A stretch of DNA of 62,437 nt from Microbacterium sp. 5K110 (GCF_005774735.1 NZ_VBUM01000009.1:1-62437), one strand, 5' to 3'; positions 53,279 through 61,944 are shown, numbered from the stretch's first letter. Notes: a model not told the origin generated them from the sequence alone. Numbers and translations: made by a program.

Positions 53279-53815
53279 TCAGTCGTCGTTCAGCGGCGTG
53301 AAGCTCGGGATCGGGTGCGGGCGTCGCCCGGCAGGGGGAAGCGACTCGGCCGTCGGAACGATGATCCGCGCACGCATCGGCGCCTCCGATTCATCGCTGC
53401 CGTGCTCCGGGAATCGGCGCCCCGTCACGCTGCGCGCATGAAGGCGGATGACGTACGGCTTGGGCGTCGGGCTCATCGAACGCAGGTCGGTCTCTCTGCT
53501 GGTGCGGATCTCCGCGTCCGCATCGACCCGGGCCGCTTCTCCGCGCAGCACGACGCTCCACCGTTCGTCGCCGTCCTGCCCATCGACTTCGAACGCGACC
53601 GTCGGGCGCGCCCGCAAGAAGCGCAGCTTCGCGTCGTTCGCGCTGCGGATGTAGAGGACGCCGTCGCGACTGGCGAAGTTCACTGGGTAGATCCGCGGCT
53701 CCCCGGCAGCGTCGATGAGCGCCAATCGTCCCAGGCGCTGGGTCTCGAGCAGCCGCCAGCACTCGGAGGTGCTCAGGGTCGCGACGGATGAGGCGTCGGT
53801 CGGCTCGTGGCTCAT
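53279..53815 (-). CDS. Pyridoxamine 5'-phosphate oxidase-fold (flavin/F420-binding) protein
   Basis: A 178-aa split-barrel protein. The core is LLETQRLGRLALIDAAGEPRIYPVNFASRDGVLYIRS at about 25-60, followed by AFEVDG and the VVLRGEA strand. Such proteins bind FMN, F420 or haem; one member is in the mycobacterial DosR regulon. The basic, Pro-rich C-terminal tail is not part of the fold. GGAGG lies 7 bp before the ATG. It is divergent from the sensor kinase gene, with a DosR-like box between them. Confidence 0.85.
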   Translation of the reverse strand: MSHEPTDASSVATLSTSECWRLLETQRLGRLALIDAAGEPRIYPVNFASRDGVLYIRSANDAKLRFLRARPTVAFEVDGQDGDERWSVVLRGEAARVDADAEIRTSRETDLRSMSPTPKPYVIRLHARSVTGRRFPEHGSDESEAPMRARIIVPTAESLPPAGRRPHPIPSFTPLNDD

Positions 53816-53861
53816 GATGGCCCTCCTTCCTCGAGTACACCGCGGAAGGTGGCATCCGGGC

Positions 53862-53875
53862 GGGTCGAAGGTCCT
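53862..53875 (-). promoter_or_regulatory. DosR-like box 2 (PNPOx-fold gene / sensor kinase)
   Basis: AGGACCTTCGACCC on the minus strand, one base from boxes 1 and 3. It lies 47 bp before the PNPOx-fold gene and 61 bp before the kinase start. Confidence 0.6.
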
Positions 53876-53935
53876 GCTGTCCTGGTCAGCAGGCGAACTC
53901 GGTCGTAGATTGGACTCCGGAAGAGGGGGCCTCCG

Positions 53936-55657
53936 ATGACGCGCGAAGACCACCTATCGTTTCCCGACGCACCTCGGGTGGAACTGGACGAAGCGATAGC
54001 GGAGCTGATCGCCCAGGCCGAGCGCGTGCGGTCTTCGCAGGGACGTCTGCGCGGGCTCTTGCGCGCCGTCGAGACCATGGTCGGCGAGATCGAGCTGCCC
54101 GTCGTCCTGCGTCGTGTCGTGGAGGCAGCGGTCGAGCTGGTCGATGCCGAGTTCGGCGCACTCGGCGTCATCGGAGCCGATCGGTCCTCCCTCGATCAGT
54201 TCATCCACGTCGGGCTCGCTGCGGGGGACGCTGCAGCCATCGGTCATCTTCCCCGCGGCCACGGCGTCCTCGGGGCGCTCATCGCGAATCCCGAGCCGAT
54301 CAGGCTGGTGCATCTCGACGCCGATCCGCGCGCCGCGGGATTCCCGAGCCACCATCCGCGGATGGACTCGTTCCTCGGGGTGCCGATCACGGTTCGCGGC
54401 GACGTGTTCGGCAACATCTATCTGACCAATGCGCGTCGGGGGTCCTTCTCCGCCGAGGACGAGGAGCTGCTCCGGGCCTTGGCGTCGACGGCGGGATTCG
54501 TCATCCAGAATGCGCGCCTCTTCGACGAAGCACGCACCCGCGCGGCGTGGATGACGGCGACGGCGGAGTTGTCCGCGGCCATCCTCTCGACCCCACCGGA
54601 CAAGGTCTTCGACCTGATCGCGGGACGCATCGTGGACCTGTCGGCGGGCACGCGGGTGACGATCGTTGTCCCCACCGACGAGGTCGACGTGCTGCGCGTC
54701 GCCGCCGCCCGCGGGCCCCACGAACTCGACCTGCTCGGCACGACGTCGATCGACTCCGGCAGCATCGCGGCGAGGGCGATGGAAGACGGCGGCGTCCGAG
54801 TCGCGACCGCGCCGCACGTGTCGAGCCGACCGGATCCGACCTTGCTCACCGTGGATCAGGAGACCGGACCGGCCATGGCCGCGCCGATGCGCACGCGCCA
54901 GCGTACGTGGGGTGCGCTCACCGTCGCTCGCGCACCCGGCGAGCGCGAGTTCACCGCGCTCGAGCTGGAAGTGCTGGGCGATCTGTCCTCCCAGGCGAGC
55001 ATCGCGCTAGAACTCTCGCGCGCGCGCAGCGAACAGCACAAAGCGATCCTCAGTGACGAGCGTGCGCGGATCGCACGGGATCTGCATGACCACGTCATCC
55101 AGCAGATCTTCGGATCGGGTCTCACTCTGCAGTCGGTGGCGCTCACTCTGGACGACCCCCGCGACCGGAGCCGCGTCGATCAGGTCATCGGCCAACTGGA
55201 CGATGCGATCGCCCAGATCCGCACCGTGATCTTCGCGATCTCCACCCGAGACGGCAGTTCGCTTCGCCATCGACTCATCGATGTCGTCGCAGAGCTGTCG
55301 GGGGCGCTTCGCCGACCGCCCGCCCTGCGATTCGCCGGCCCTGTCGACAACACCATCACCGGGCCGCTGGCGGAGGATGTCGTGGGGGTGGCTCGCGAGC
55401 TCCTGTCCAACAGCGTGCGGCACGCGCGGGCGCACACCATCTCGCTCGATGTCGGCGTCACGGAGCGGGAGGTGTCGATCATCGTCACCGACGACGGCAC
55501 GGGCATCCGCAGCGACCGCCGGAGCGGTCTTCACAACCTCGCCGAGCGCGCGGGCGCCCGCGGCGGTGCCCTCACGCTCGATACAGGCCCGGACGGTACC
55601 CGCGTACAGTGGCGGGTCCCGCTCGACGGACACGACACGGAGGAGTCAGCGCCATGA
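53936..55657 (+). CDS. GAF-GAF sensor histidine kinase (DevS/DosS-like)
   Basis: A 573-aa cytoplasmic kinase. GAF-A spans about 55-195 and contains HHPRMDSFLGVPITVRGDVFGNIYLTN, close to the DosS/DosT haem-GAF block. GAF-B is at about 215-360. The HisKA_3 phospho-acceptor is His384 in RDLHDHVIQQ. The HATPase has ELLSNSVRHA and DDGTGI. No transmembrane helix is seen. DosS-type kinases sense O2, NO, CO or redox through haem; haem binding here is inference. It overlaps the response regulator in ATGA. Confidence 0.92.
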   Translation: MTREDHLSFPDAPRVELDEAIAELIAQAERVRSSQGRLRGLLRAVETMVGEIELPVVLRRVVEAAVELVDAEFGALGVIGADRSSLDQFIHVGLAAGDAAAIGHLPRGHGVLGALIANPEPIRLVHLDADPRAAGFPSHHPRMDSFLGVPITVRGDVFGNIYLTNARRGSFSAEDEELLRALASTAGFVIQNARLFDEARTRAAWMTATAELSAAILSTPPDKVFDLIAGRIVDLSAGTRVTIVVPTDEVDVLRVAAARGPHELDLLGTTSIDSGSIAARAMEDGGVRVATAPHVSSRPDPTLLTVDQETGPAMAAPMRTRQRTWGALTVARAPGEREFTALELEVLGDLSSQASIALELSRARSEQHKAILSDERARIARDLHDHVIQQIFGSGLTLQSVALTLDDPRDRSRVDQVIGQLDDAIAQIRTVIFAISTRDGSSLRHRLIDVVAELSGALRRPPALRFAGPVDNTITGPLAEDVVGVARELLSNSVRHARAHTISLDVGVTEREVSIIVTDDGTGIRSDRRSGLHNLAERAGARGGALTLDTGPDGTRVQWRVPLDGHDTEESAP

Positions 55658-56289
55658 CGCGTGTTTTTCTCGTCGACGACCATGAGATCGTGCGGAGGGG
55701 GCTCGCCGACCTCATCGACGACGCCGCTGATCTGGAGGTGGTGGGCGAGGCGGGCACCGTCCGCCATGCGCTGGCCCGCATCGAGGCCGCTCGACCCGAC
55801 GTGGCCGTCCTCGACGTCCGGTTGCCCGACGGCAGCGGAATCGACCTGTGCCGGCAGATCCGCTCGTCGATGCCCGAGGTCGCGTGCCTGATCCTCACGG
55901 CGTACGACGACGACGCCGCGACGTACGCCGCCGTCGTCGCGGGGGCGGCGGGGTACCTGCTGAAGGACATCGCCGCCATGCGCTTGCTCGAAGACATCCG
56001 CGCCGTCAGCACGGGCCGCTCGCTGATGCGCACCGCCGCGGCCGCCCGCGCGGCGTCGAGCCTGCGCGAGCGCTCCCAAGACGAGGATCCGCGACTGGGC
56101 TCCCTCGGTCTCCGCGAACGTCAAGTGCTCGCCCTCATCGCGGACGGGCTGACCAACCGCCAGATCGGCGAACGACTCGGCCTCGCGGAGAAGACCGTCA
56201 AGAACTACGTGTCGTCGTTGCTGACGAAGCTGGGGATGGAATCGCGCACGCAGGCGGCCGTCTTCCGACTGGGGCACCCCGAGCTCTGA
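55654..56289 (+). CDS. NarL/DevR-type response regulator
   Basis: A 211-aa regulator. The receiver domain has the acidic pair DD at 8-9, phospho-acceptor Asp54 (VLDVRLPDG), Thr82 and Lys104 (YLLKD). The LuxR helix-turn-helix is at about 145-205: LGLRERQVLALIADGLTNRQIGERLGLAEKTVKNYVSSLLTKL, matching DevR closely. The ATG overlaps the kinase stop. It is the probable binder of the GGGACCTTCGACCC boxes upstream of the surrounding stress genes. Confidence 0.93.
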   Translation: MTRVFLVDDHEIVRRGLADLIDDAADLEVVGEAGTVRHALARIEAARPDVAVLDVRLPDGSGIDLCRQIRSSMPEVACLILTAYDDDAATYAAVVAGAAGYLLKDIAAMRLLEDIRAVSTGRSLMRTAAAARAASSLRERSQDEDPRLGSLGLRERQVLALIADGLTNRQIGERLGLAEKTVKNYVSSLLTKLGMESRTQAAVFRLGHPEL

Positions 56290-56293
56290 CCGC

Positions 56294-56307
56294 GGGACCT
56301 TCTGCCC
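56294..56307 (+). promoter_or_regulatory. DosR-like box 4 (universal stress gene B)
   Basis: GGGACCTTCTGCCC on the plus strand, two bases from box 1 and in the same orientation relative to its gene, 54 bp before the start at 56361. Confidence 0.55.
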
Positions 56308-56360
56308 ACCGTCCGCTCAGCGGCCCTCCTACGCTCGGGGCATCCGGAGGGAGTGAGGCC

Positions 56361-57191
56361 ATGGAGCGGGTGGTTCTGGGGTATGACGGCAGCCCCGAGT
56401 CGGATGCCGCGTTGGAGTGGGCCGCTTTCCGAGCCCGCTCCGAGCAGACAGAGGTCACGGTCATCCTGGTGACCAACATGTTCTCGTCCGACCGCAAAGA
56501 AGCTGACAGGGTCCTGGATGCCGCGGCCCGGCGGTGGCACAGCCTGGTTCCAGGCATCCCGGCGAATGTGACGCGAGTCGACGGGCTCATGCCCACCACC
56601 CTGACGAAGGCCGCGCGTGACGCGGACCTGCTCGTCCTCGGGATTCATCCGGGATTCCGGATGCGGACGATACTCAACGGGTGGGCGCCCCTCCGCATGG
56701 CCGCCCGCTCCCGGATCCCCACGGCACTCGTTCCGGCCGAATGGTCCGCGACCGACGACCCCGTGACCGTCGGCGTGGATGACGACGACTCGTCGACGAC
56801 GGCTCTCCTGTTCGCAGCCGAGACCGCCGTTCGGCTCCGTGTGCCGCTTCGCGTGATCCACTCCTGGCTCATGGGCAGTCCCGAAGGAGGCGGGCACTCC
56901 GCCGTGCGGCTGAGCCCGCACCAGGTCGCCGCGGAGCACGAGCGGATCCTGGAAGCCGCTGTCGCCCGCGTCCGCGAGCGGTATCCGGACGTCGCCGTCT
57001 CTGCGGAGCTGGTGAGGGACAACCCCACGTCGGCGCTGACCCGGGCCGCTGAGCGCAGCAGCACGATCGTCATCGGCACGCACGGGCGCGGCATCGTCGC
57101 GGGCGGATTCCTCGGATCGATCGGGTTGGATCTCGTCGGCGCCCTCCGCCGCCCGATCTGCGTCGTGCCGGGCGCCCGCCCGTCGATGTAG
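56361..57191 (+). CDS. Two-domain universal stress protein B
   Basis: A 276-aa protein of two Usp folds. The first starts VVLGYDGSPESDAALEWAAF; the second has GVDDDDSSTTALLFAAE and the phosphate-binding GTHGRGIVAGGFLGSIG near 240. GGAGG is followed by the ATG at 56361. It follows the response regulator gene by 71 bp and has its own DosR-like box. A role in dormancy or energy stress is inferred from the neighbourhood. Confidence 0.88.
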   Translation: MERVVLGYDGSPESDAALEWAAFRARSEQTEVTVILVTNMFSSDRKEADRVLDAAARRWHSLVPGIPANVTRVDGLMPTTLTKAARDADLLVLGIHPGFRMRTILNGWAPLRMAARSRIPTALVPAEWSATDDPVTVGVDDDDSSTTALLFAAETAVRLRVPLRVIHSWLMGSPEGGGHSAVRLSPHQVAAEHERILEAAVARVRERYPDVAVSAELVRDNPTSALTRAAERSSTIVIGTHGRGIVAGGFLGSIGLDLVGALRRPICVVPGARPSM

Positions 57192-57257
57192 CACGGCGAA
57201 TCGTGCTCGTACAGCAGGGGCGGCCGTCGCGCCGCGTCCGCGAAGAGAGGCGGCGGG

Positions 57258-57722
57258 TCAGCCGCGTTGCGCGCGTCGCGTCCGGGGCGGGGTCCGGATC
57301 AGCCCCGGGACGCCGGCCCGCGTGAGCACATCGGAGTCGATGAGCACCGCCGCCACCTGGACGAGCGCGATCACGAAGTAGACCGCTTGCAGGACCGAGA
57401 AGGGGATGTACATCATCTGCACGAAGATCCACACGAACATCACCAACCCGGCGACCGCGGACACGAGGGGTGCCCCTCTCGACGCGCGCAGCTGCATCAC
57501 GGAGGCCAGTCCCTGAAGCCCTCCGAGGAACAGGACGAGCACGAGGCCGGGAACGAGATACGAGGAGAAGGGCGAACCCTCGAGGTAGTCCGCCGCCGGC
57601 TCCCACGTCGAGGCGAAGCCCGAGTCGAGAGCGCCGAGGACGAGGATCGTCCCGCCCGCGATCGCCGTCAGCGAGACCATCGCGTGCAGAACGACCAGCA
57701 GCCAGCGCACGGCGCGGTTCAC
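57258..57722 (-). CDS. Four-helix membrane protein
   Basis: A 154-aa integral membrane protein with four predicted helices (about 5-30, 50-70, 80-105, 110-135) and a basic C-terminus (RTPPRTRRAQR). I do not recognise the family. The GTG start overlaps the stop of the universal stress gene (GTGA), so the two are co-translated, and it probably belongs to the same stress regulon. Confidence 0.75.
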   Translation of the reverse strand: MNRAVRWLLVVLHAMVSLTAIAGGTILVLGALDSGFASTWEPAADYLEGSPFSSYLVPGLVLVLFLGGLQGLASVMQLRASRGAPLVSAVAGLVMFVWIFVQMMYIPFSVLQAVYFVIALVQVAAVLIDSDVLTRAGVPGLIRTPPRTRRAQRG

Positions 57723-58564
57723 CGTCCGGCCCCCTTCGCCGGAAACCCCGCCGAGGGTGCGACCACGATGGGGCACCCCGCGCGCCAGAGGATGTCCTGA
57801 GCGACGGACCCGAGGTACCCGCCGGCGAGAACCCCTTCGCGGTGGGTGCCGATCACGATCATCGTCGCGGTCGGGGCGTGCTGCAGAAGAGCGTCGGCCG
57901 GGTGCGAGCGCACCAGATCCGATTCGACGTGCACACGCGGGAAGCGGCTCTGCACAGACCTCGTGGCGGCGTCGAGCGTGTTGCGATGCTCCTGAAGGAG
58001 CCGGTCCGGCCTCACCAGCAACGCCGCGGAGCCGTCGATCTCGGGCTCCGGCAGGTGCCAGGCGTGCACGATCCGCAACCGGCGCGACGTCTCATCCGCT
58101 TCCCTCGCCGCGAACGTCAGCGCCTCCTCCGACGACGAATCGTCGTCGAGGCCGACCGTGACACTGCCGTCTCGTGGCGCCCATCCGACGGGCACGATGC
58201 AGACGGGAGGCACGGTGCGCGCGATGACACGGACCGGAAGCCACCCGCGGAGTGCCGTCCGCAGCGGATGATCCGGGTCCACACCGATGACGAGGAGATC
58301 CCTGCCGGCGGACAGCTCGCCGAGCGTTCGTGCGACCCCGCCCTCGGCGGCATGGAACCGCACGTTCTGCTCCGGCGCGGCCGAGCGGAAGGACCGCTCC
58401 GCGTTCGCGAGAACGTCCTCGTCGGACTGGCGGTGGGCCGTGGCATCCGACACCACGTGCACCACGTCGACATCGGCGGCGTGGGCCGTCGAGCGGTGCG
58501 CCACCCAGGCGAGCGCGGAACGTGCCGCGGCACTGTCATCCACGCCCACGACGATGTTCTCCAT
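57719..58564 (-). CDS. Two-domain universal stress protein C
   Basis: A 281-aa protein of two Usp folds: MENIVVGVDDSAAARSALAWVAHR at the N-terminus; GLDDDSSSEEALTFAAREA and GTHREGVLAGGYLGSVAQD in the second half. The usual GxxGRG loop here reads GTHREG, so nucleotide binding may be weakened. GGAGG lies about 5 bp before the ATG at 58564. A DosR-like box lies 61 bp upstream. Confidence 0.88.
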   Translation of the reverse strand: MENIVVGVDDSAAARSALAWVAHRSTAHAADVDVVHVVSDATAHRQSDEDVLANAERSFRSAAPEQNVRFHAAEGGVARTLGELSAGRDLLVIGVDPDHPLRTALRGWLPVRVIARTVPPVCIVPVGWAPRDGSVTVGLDDDSSSEEALTFAAREADETSRRLRIVHAWHLPEPEIDGSAALLVRPDRLLQEHRNTLDAATRSVQSRFPRVHVESDLVRSHPADALLQHAPTATMIVIGTHREGVLAGGYLGSVAQDILWRAGCPIVVAPSAGFPAKGAGR

Positions 58565-58624
58565 GGGAGCCTCCTCGAGCCGTGCCCTTGCTCCGCACTC
58601 TACGAGCGACCCGCGGACGGGTGC

Positions 58625-58638
58625 GGGTCGAAGGTCCC
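58625..58638 (-). promoter_or_regulatory. DosR-like box 3 (universal stress gene C)
   Basis: GGGACCTTCGACCC on the minus strand, identical to box 1, 61 bp before the start at 58564 and about 112 bp before the divergent small membrane gene. Confidence 0.65.
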
Positions 58639-58749
58639 ACCGGGCGAGTGCCCGGTCCGCGGCCGGTCCGGTCACTCCCCGCGGCGACCGCGATGAACTG
58701 GGGAGGACAGCACAACCGTGCAGGCTGTAACGGACGAGAGGAGAACGTC

Positions 58750-58944
58750 ATGCGCCATGGAGATCCCTTCCGCACGTACTTCGTGACGGTGATCGTGGTC
58801 GCCGTCCTGAGCATCGGCCTCGGCCTGCTCATCGGAGGCCTGACGGGTCACTACGTGACCGTGTTCTTCGTGCAGCTCCTCGTGGCCGGCCTCCTGGCTG
58901 CCTGGTACGTGAGCATCAAGAAGCGCGTCGTTGCGCAGAAGTAG
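58750..58944 (+). CDS. Small two-helix membrane protein (64 aa)
   Basis: A 64-aa protein with two transmembrane helices (about 10-33 and 38-56), a short loop and a basic C-terminus (IKKRVVAQK). GAGGAG lies about 5 bp before the ATG. It shares the intergenic region and the DosR-like box with universal stress gene C, so it may be a stress-induced membrane peptide. I do not recognise the family. Confidence 0.7.
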   Translation: MRHGDPFRTYFVTVIVVAVLSIGLGLLIGGLTGHYVTVFFVQLLVAGLLAAWYVSIKKRVVAQK

Positions 58945-58958
58945 CGACGTCCTCACCA

Positions 58959-58993
58959 GCAGGGCCTCGGGCGTTGGCTCGGGGCCCTACTGC
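58959..58993 (+). terminator. Hairpin after the small membrane gene
   Basis: GCAGGGCC and GGCCCTaCTGC arms with a one-base bulge, 15 bp after the stop. The following 58994-59155 shows no convincing gene. Confidence 0.5.
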
Positions 58994-59155
58994 GTGCTCG
59001 CCGGAAAGAGACGGCCCCCGCCGCCCTCTGGCGGCATGGGGCGGCATCGTGAAGCGTCAGCCTCACGCGCCGGGGCCGCCGGACACGTGCGCGTGAACGA
59101 TCGCAGCGGCGCCGCCGGTGAGACGCAGCGCGAGACACCTCGCCATGTGGCAGAA

Positions 59156-59200
59156 CGAAGGCCCCGAGTCCCTGCATTTCTGCGGGATTCGGGGCCTTCG
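59156..59200 (-). terminator. Terminator of tRNA-Ser
   Basis: A 17-bp stem with one G-T pair (59156-59172 / 59184-59200; core AAGGCCCCGA) and an 11-nt loop lies directly downstream of the tRNA on the minus strand. Confidence 0.75.
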
Positions 59201-59203
59201 TGG

Positions 59204-59297
59204 TGGCGGTGACGGTGGGATTTGAACCCACGGTAGGGGGTTACCCTACACAACTTTTCGAGAGTTGCACCTTCGGCCGCTCGGACACGTCACCGCC
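59204..59297 (-). tRNA. tRNA-Ser (anticodon CGA)
   Basis: A class II tRNA with acceptor GGCGGTG pairing with CACCGCC, D-arm, anticodon stem CAACT/AGTTG with loop CTCGAAA giving anticodon CGA (reads UCG), a long variable arm, and T-loop GGTTCAAATCC. The discriminator base is A at 59204 and CCA is encoded at 59201-59203. A terminator follows immediately. Confidence 0.95.
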
Positions 59298-59419
59298 GAC
59301 CAGCTTACGACACTCGGCGGGATGCCGCGAATCGATGCGGGCAGAGGCCGTGGCATCCGGTCGTCCATCGTCGAAAGACCACCCTGGTCGAACCCCGGTG
59401 ACGGTGCCAGGATCGAGAC

Positions 59420-60373
59420 ATGAGCGTGATCGAGAACTCCAAACTGACCGTCGTCGGCGCGGGGAGCGTGGGGGCCAGCGTCGCGTACGCCTCCCTCATC
59501 CGCGGCTCGGCCCGGCACGTCGCCCTGTACGACATCGCCGAGGCGAAGGTCGAAGCCGAGGTGCTCGATCTCGCCCACGGCACGCAATTCACCGGATCCA
59601 GCGACATCACCGGCGGCAGCGACGTCTCGGTCGCCGAGGGCTCGCACGTCGTCGTGATCACCGCCGGCGCGAAGCAGAACCCCGGCCAGACCCGCACCGA
59701 GTTGGCGGCGACGAACGCGGGCATCATCCGTCGCATGATGCCCGACCTGCTCGAGGTCGCCCCGAACGCGATCTACGTCATCGTCACGAACCCGTGCGAC
59801 GTCCTCACCGTCCTCGCGCAAGAAGCCACCGGCCTGCCCACGCAGCGGATCTTCGCGTCGGGCACCGTGCTCGACACGTCACGACTGCGCTGGAAGATCG
59901 CGCAGCGCGCGGGCGTGGCCACCTCGAGCGTGCACGCGTGGATCGTCGGCGAGCACGGCGACACGGAGTTCCCCCTGTGGTCGACCGCCACGATCGGGTC
60001 GGTTCCCATCACCGAATACGACCTCCCGGACGGCACGCGCTTCGACGAGGCCGAACTGGATGCCATCGCGGTCGACGTCCGCGACGCCGCCTACAAGGTC
60101 ATTCGAGGGAAGGGCGCGACGAACTACGCGATCGGGCTCTCCAGCGCCCGCATCGTCGAGGCGATTCTCCGCGACGAGCACGCCATCCTCCCGGTCAGCA
60201 CCGTGCTGCAGGACTTCCACGGCATCACCGGGATGGCGCTGTCGGTACCGTCCATCGTCAGCGCGAAGGGCGCGAGGCCGGTCGCCGGCACGCCGTTCTC
60301 CGCGCGGGAGTTGACGCTCCTCCGCCGGTCCGCCGACGCGCTCACGACCGTCGCCGACTCTCTCCGCGACTGA
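59420..60373 (+). CDS. ldh: L-lactate dehydrogenase
   Basis: A 317-aa NAD-dependent LDH. The Rossmann motif is GAGSVG at 13-18, with Asp38 selecting NAD. The active-site loop AGAKQNPGQTR carries Arg92; Arg155 and catalytic His179 (GEHGDTEF) are present. The Gln in the active loop supports lactate over malate. It reduces pyruvate to lactate. The ATG follows CAGGAT by 6 bp, so the mRNA is probably leaderless. It lies next to the stress cluster and may support fermentation when oxygen is short (inference). Confidence 0.95.
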   Translation: MSVIENSKLTVVGAGSVGASVAYASLIRGSARHVALYDIAEAKVEAEVLDLAHGTQFTGSSDITGGSDVSVAEGSHVVVITAGAKQNPGQTRTELAATNAGIIRRMMPDLLEVAPNAIYVIVTNPCDVLTVLAQEATGLPTQRIFASGTVLDTSRLRWKIAQRAGVATSSVHAWIVGEHGDTEFPLWSTATIGSVPITEYDLPDGTRFDEAELDAIAVDVRDAAYKVIRGKGATNYAIGLSSARIVEAILRDEHAILPVSTVLQDFHGITGMALSVPSIVSAKGARPVAGTPFSARELTLLRRSADALTTVADSLRD

Positions 60374-60397
60374 GCCCGGGCGGGTGCGGCGACCGCG

Positions 60398-60464
60398 CGA
60401 TAAACGCTCGTCGTGGTGAGGAACGCCCTGACGCCGCGTGTCTCGACAGGAATGGCGTTTGTCG
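60398..60464. repeat. Intergenic inverted repeat between ldh and radA
   Basis: Arms CGATAAACGC (60398-60407) and GCGTTTGTCG (60455-60464) pair over 10 bp with one mismatch, with a 47-nt spacer. The arm-spacer-arm plan matches the 12-bp arms with 45-nt spacer in the repeats at the right end. Confidence 0.55.
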
Positions 60465-60520
60465 GGCACGGGCGGCACCGGATGCCACGACCCGGAGCCA
60501 GCGATGTCGGAGGCCCCGCG

Positions 60521-60526
60521 TAGCCT
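60521..60526 (+). promoter_or_regulatory. -10 hexamer of radA
   Basis: TAGCCT followed by 6 bp and the ATG at 60533; the same hexamer and spacing as at 5885. Confidence 0.6.
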
Positions 60527-60532
60527 GGGCCC

Positions 60533-61900
60533 ATGGCATCCCGTCGTCCCGCTTCCGCTCCCGCCCCATACCGGTGCACCGAGTGCGGCTGGACGACCCT
60601 GAAGTGGGTCGGCCGATGCGGCGAGTGCCAGTCGTGGGGCACCGTGGTCGAGGCCGCCGAGCAGACGGGCATTGTCCGCTCGATCGTGCCGGTGGCCCCG
60701 GGCGCCGCTCGTGCGGCCCGGCGCATCACCGAGATCGACACGCAGGACGCCCCGCGCCGCACGAGCGGAGTCGGCGAGTTCGACCGGGTGCTGGGCGGCG
60801 GCATCGTCCCCGGTGCGGCCATCCTGCTCAGCGGTGAGCCGGGCGTCGGCAAGTCGACGCTGCTGCTCGAGGTCGCCGCACAGAGCGCTCACGCTGGTCG
60901 CCGCGTGCTGTACGCGAGCGGGGAGGAGTCCGCGGCGCAGGTGCGCTTGCGCGCCGAGCGCACGGGGGCGCTGCACGACGAGCTGTTCCTCGCCTCCGAG
61001 ACCGATCTCGCCACCATCCTCGGCCACGTCGACCAGGTCGAGCCGGGGCTCCTCATCGTCGATTCGGTGCAGACGATCTCGTCGGCACACAGCGACGGGG
61101 CCGCCGGGCAGCCGGCGCAGGTCCGCGAGGTGGCATCCGCGCTCATCCGCGTGGCCAAGGAGCGAGGACTGCCGATCATCCTGGTCGGTCACGTGACCAA
61201 AGACGGTTCGATCGCCGGACCCCGCATCCTCGAGCACCTCGTCGACGTGGTCTGCCACTTCGAGGGCGACCGGCAGACGTCGCTGCGCTTCGTGCGGGCG
61301 CTCAAGAACCGCTTCGGCCCGACCGACGAGGTGGGCTGCTTCGACATGACCGGCACCGGCATCGCCGAAGTGACCGACCCGAGCGCACTGTTCCTCGGGC
61401 AGGGCGAGCCCGAGCCGGGCACGTGCGTCACCATCGCGATGGAGGGGCGGCGTGCGCTGCCCGTCGAGATCCAGGCACTCGCCGTCCGCCAGACGGCTCC
61501 CAACCCCCGACGCATCGTGAACGGGGTCGACGCGTCGCGCGTGGCGATGGTGCTCGCCGTCCTCGAGAGCCGCATGGGCCTGACGCTGTCCGACCGCGAC
61601 GTGTACGTCTCGACCGTGGGCGGGGTGCGCCTCATCGAGCCCGCCGCCGACCTCGCGATCGCGATCGCGGTCGCCAACGCGGTCAAGAACCGCAAGGTGT
61701 CCAAGCGGCTCGCCGCGATCGGCGAGCTGACGCTGACCGGAGAGATCCGCAACGTCACGCAAGCGGCGCAGCGTGCGTCCGAGGCGAAGCGCCTCGGCTA
61801 TCACACGGTGCTCGACGCCTCGTCACGCAAGCTGGCCCAGGCGCTGAACGAGCTGCAGGTCCGCGGGGCGCCCCGCGACGACAGCGAACCCGGGTTCTGA
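60533..61900 (+). CDS. radA: DNA repair/recombination protein RadA
   Basis: A 455-aa RecA-like ATPase and branch-migration factor. The zinc finger has Cys15, Cys18, Cys29 and Cys32. Walker A GEPGVGKS lies at 101-108. The RadA-specific KNRFG motif is near residue 257. The C-terminal third is a Lon-protease-like domain (VYVSTVGGVRLIEPAADLAIAIAV) without the catalytic pair. It processes recombination intermediates with RecA. Leaderless start, as shown by TAGCCT 6 bp before the ATG. Confidence 0.96.
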   Translation: MASRRPASAPAPYRCTECGWTTLKWVGRCGECQSWGTVVEAAEQTGIVRSIVPVAPGAARAARRITEIDTQDAPRRTSGVGEFDRVLGGGIVPGAAILLSGEPGVGKSTLLLEVAAQSAHAGRRVLYASGEESAAQVRLRAERTGALHDELFLASETDLATILGHVDQVEPGLLIVDSVQTISSAHSDGAAGQPAQVREVASALIRVAKERGLPIILVGHVTKDGSIAGPRILEHLVDVVCHFEGDRQTSLRFVRALKNRFGPTDEVGCFDMTGTGIAEVTDPSALFLGQGEPEPGTCVTIAMEGRRALPVEIQALAVRQTAPNPRRIVNGVDASRVAMVLAVLESRMGLTLSDRDVYVSTVGGVRLIEPAADLAIAIAVANAVKNRKVSKRLAAIGELTLTGEIRNVTQAAQRASEAKRLGYHTVLDASSRKLAQALNELQVRGAPRDDSEPGF

Positions 61901-61944
61901 TCGGTCGGGAACGACCGAAGCACGGAGTCCGATCGAACGGCGGC

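Noticed and set aside
58953..59253. Small genes between the 64-aa membrane gene and the tRNA
   Set aside because: The frames overlap the tRNA and its terminator, are Arg/Pro-rich, and lack ribosome sites or promoters.
59204..59297. tRNA-Ser as the insertion site of a genomic island
   Set aside because: Flanking genes on both sides are ordinary (stress genes, ldh, radA), and I saw no repeat of the tRNA 3' end in the window.
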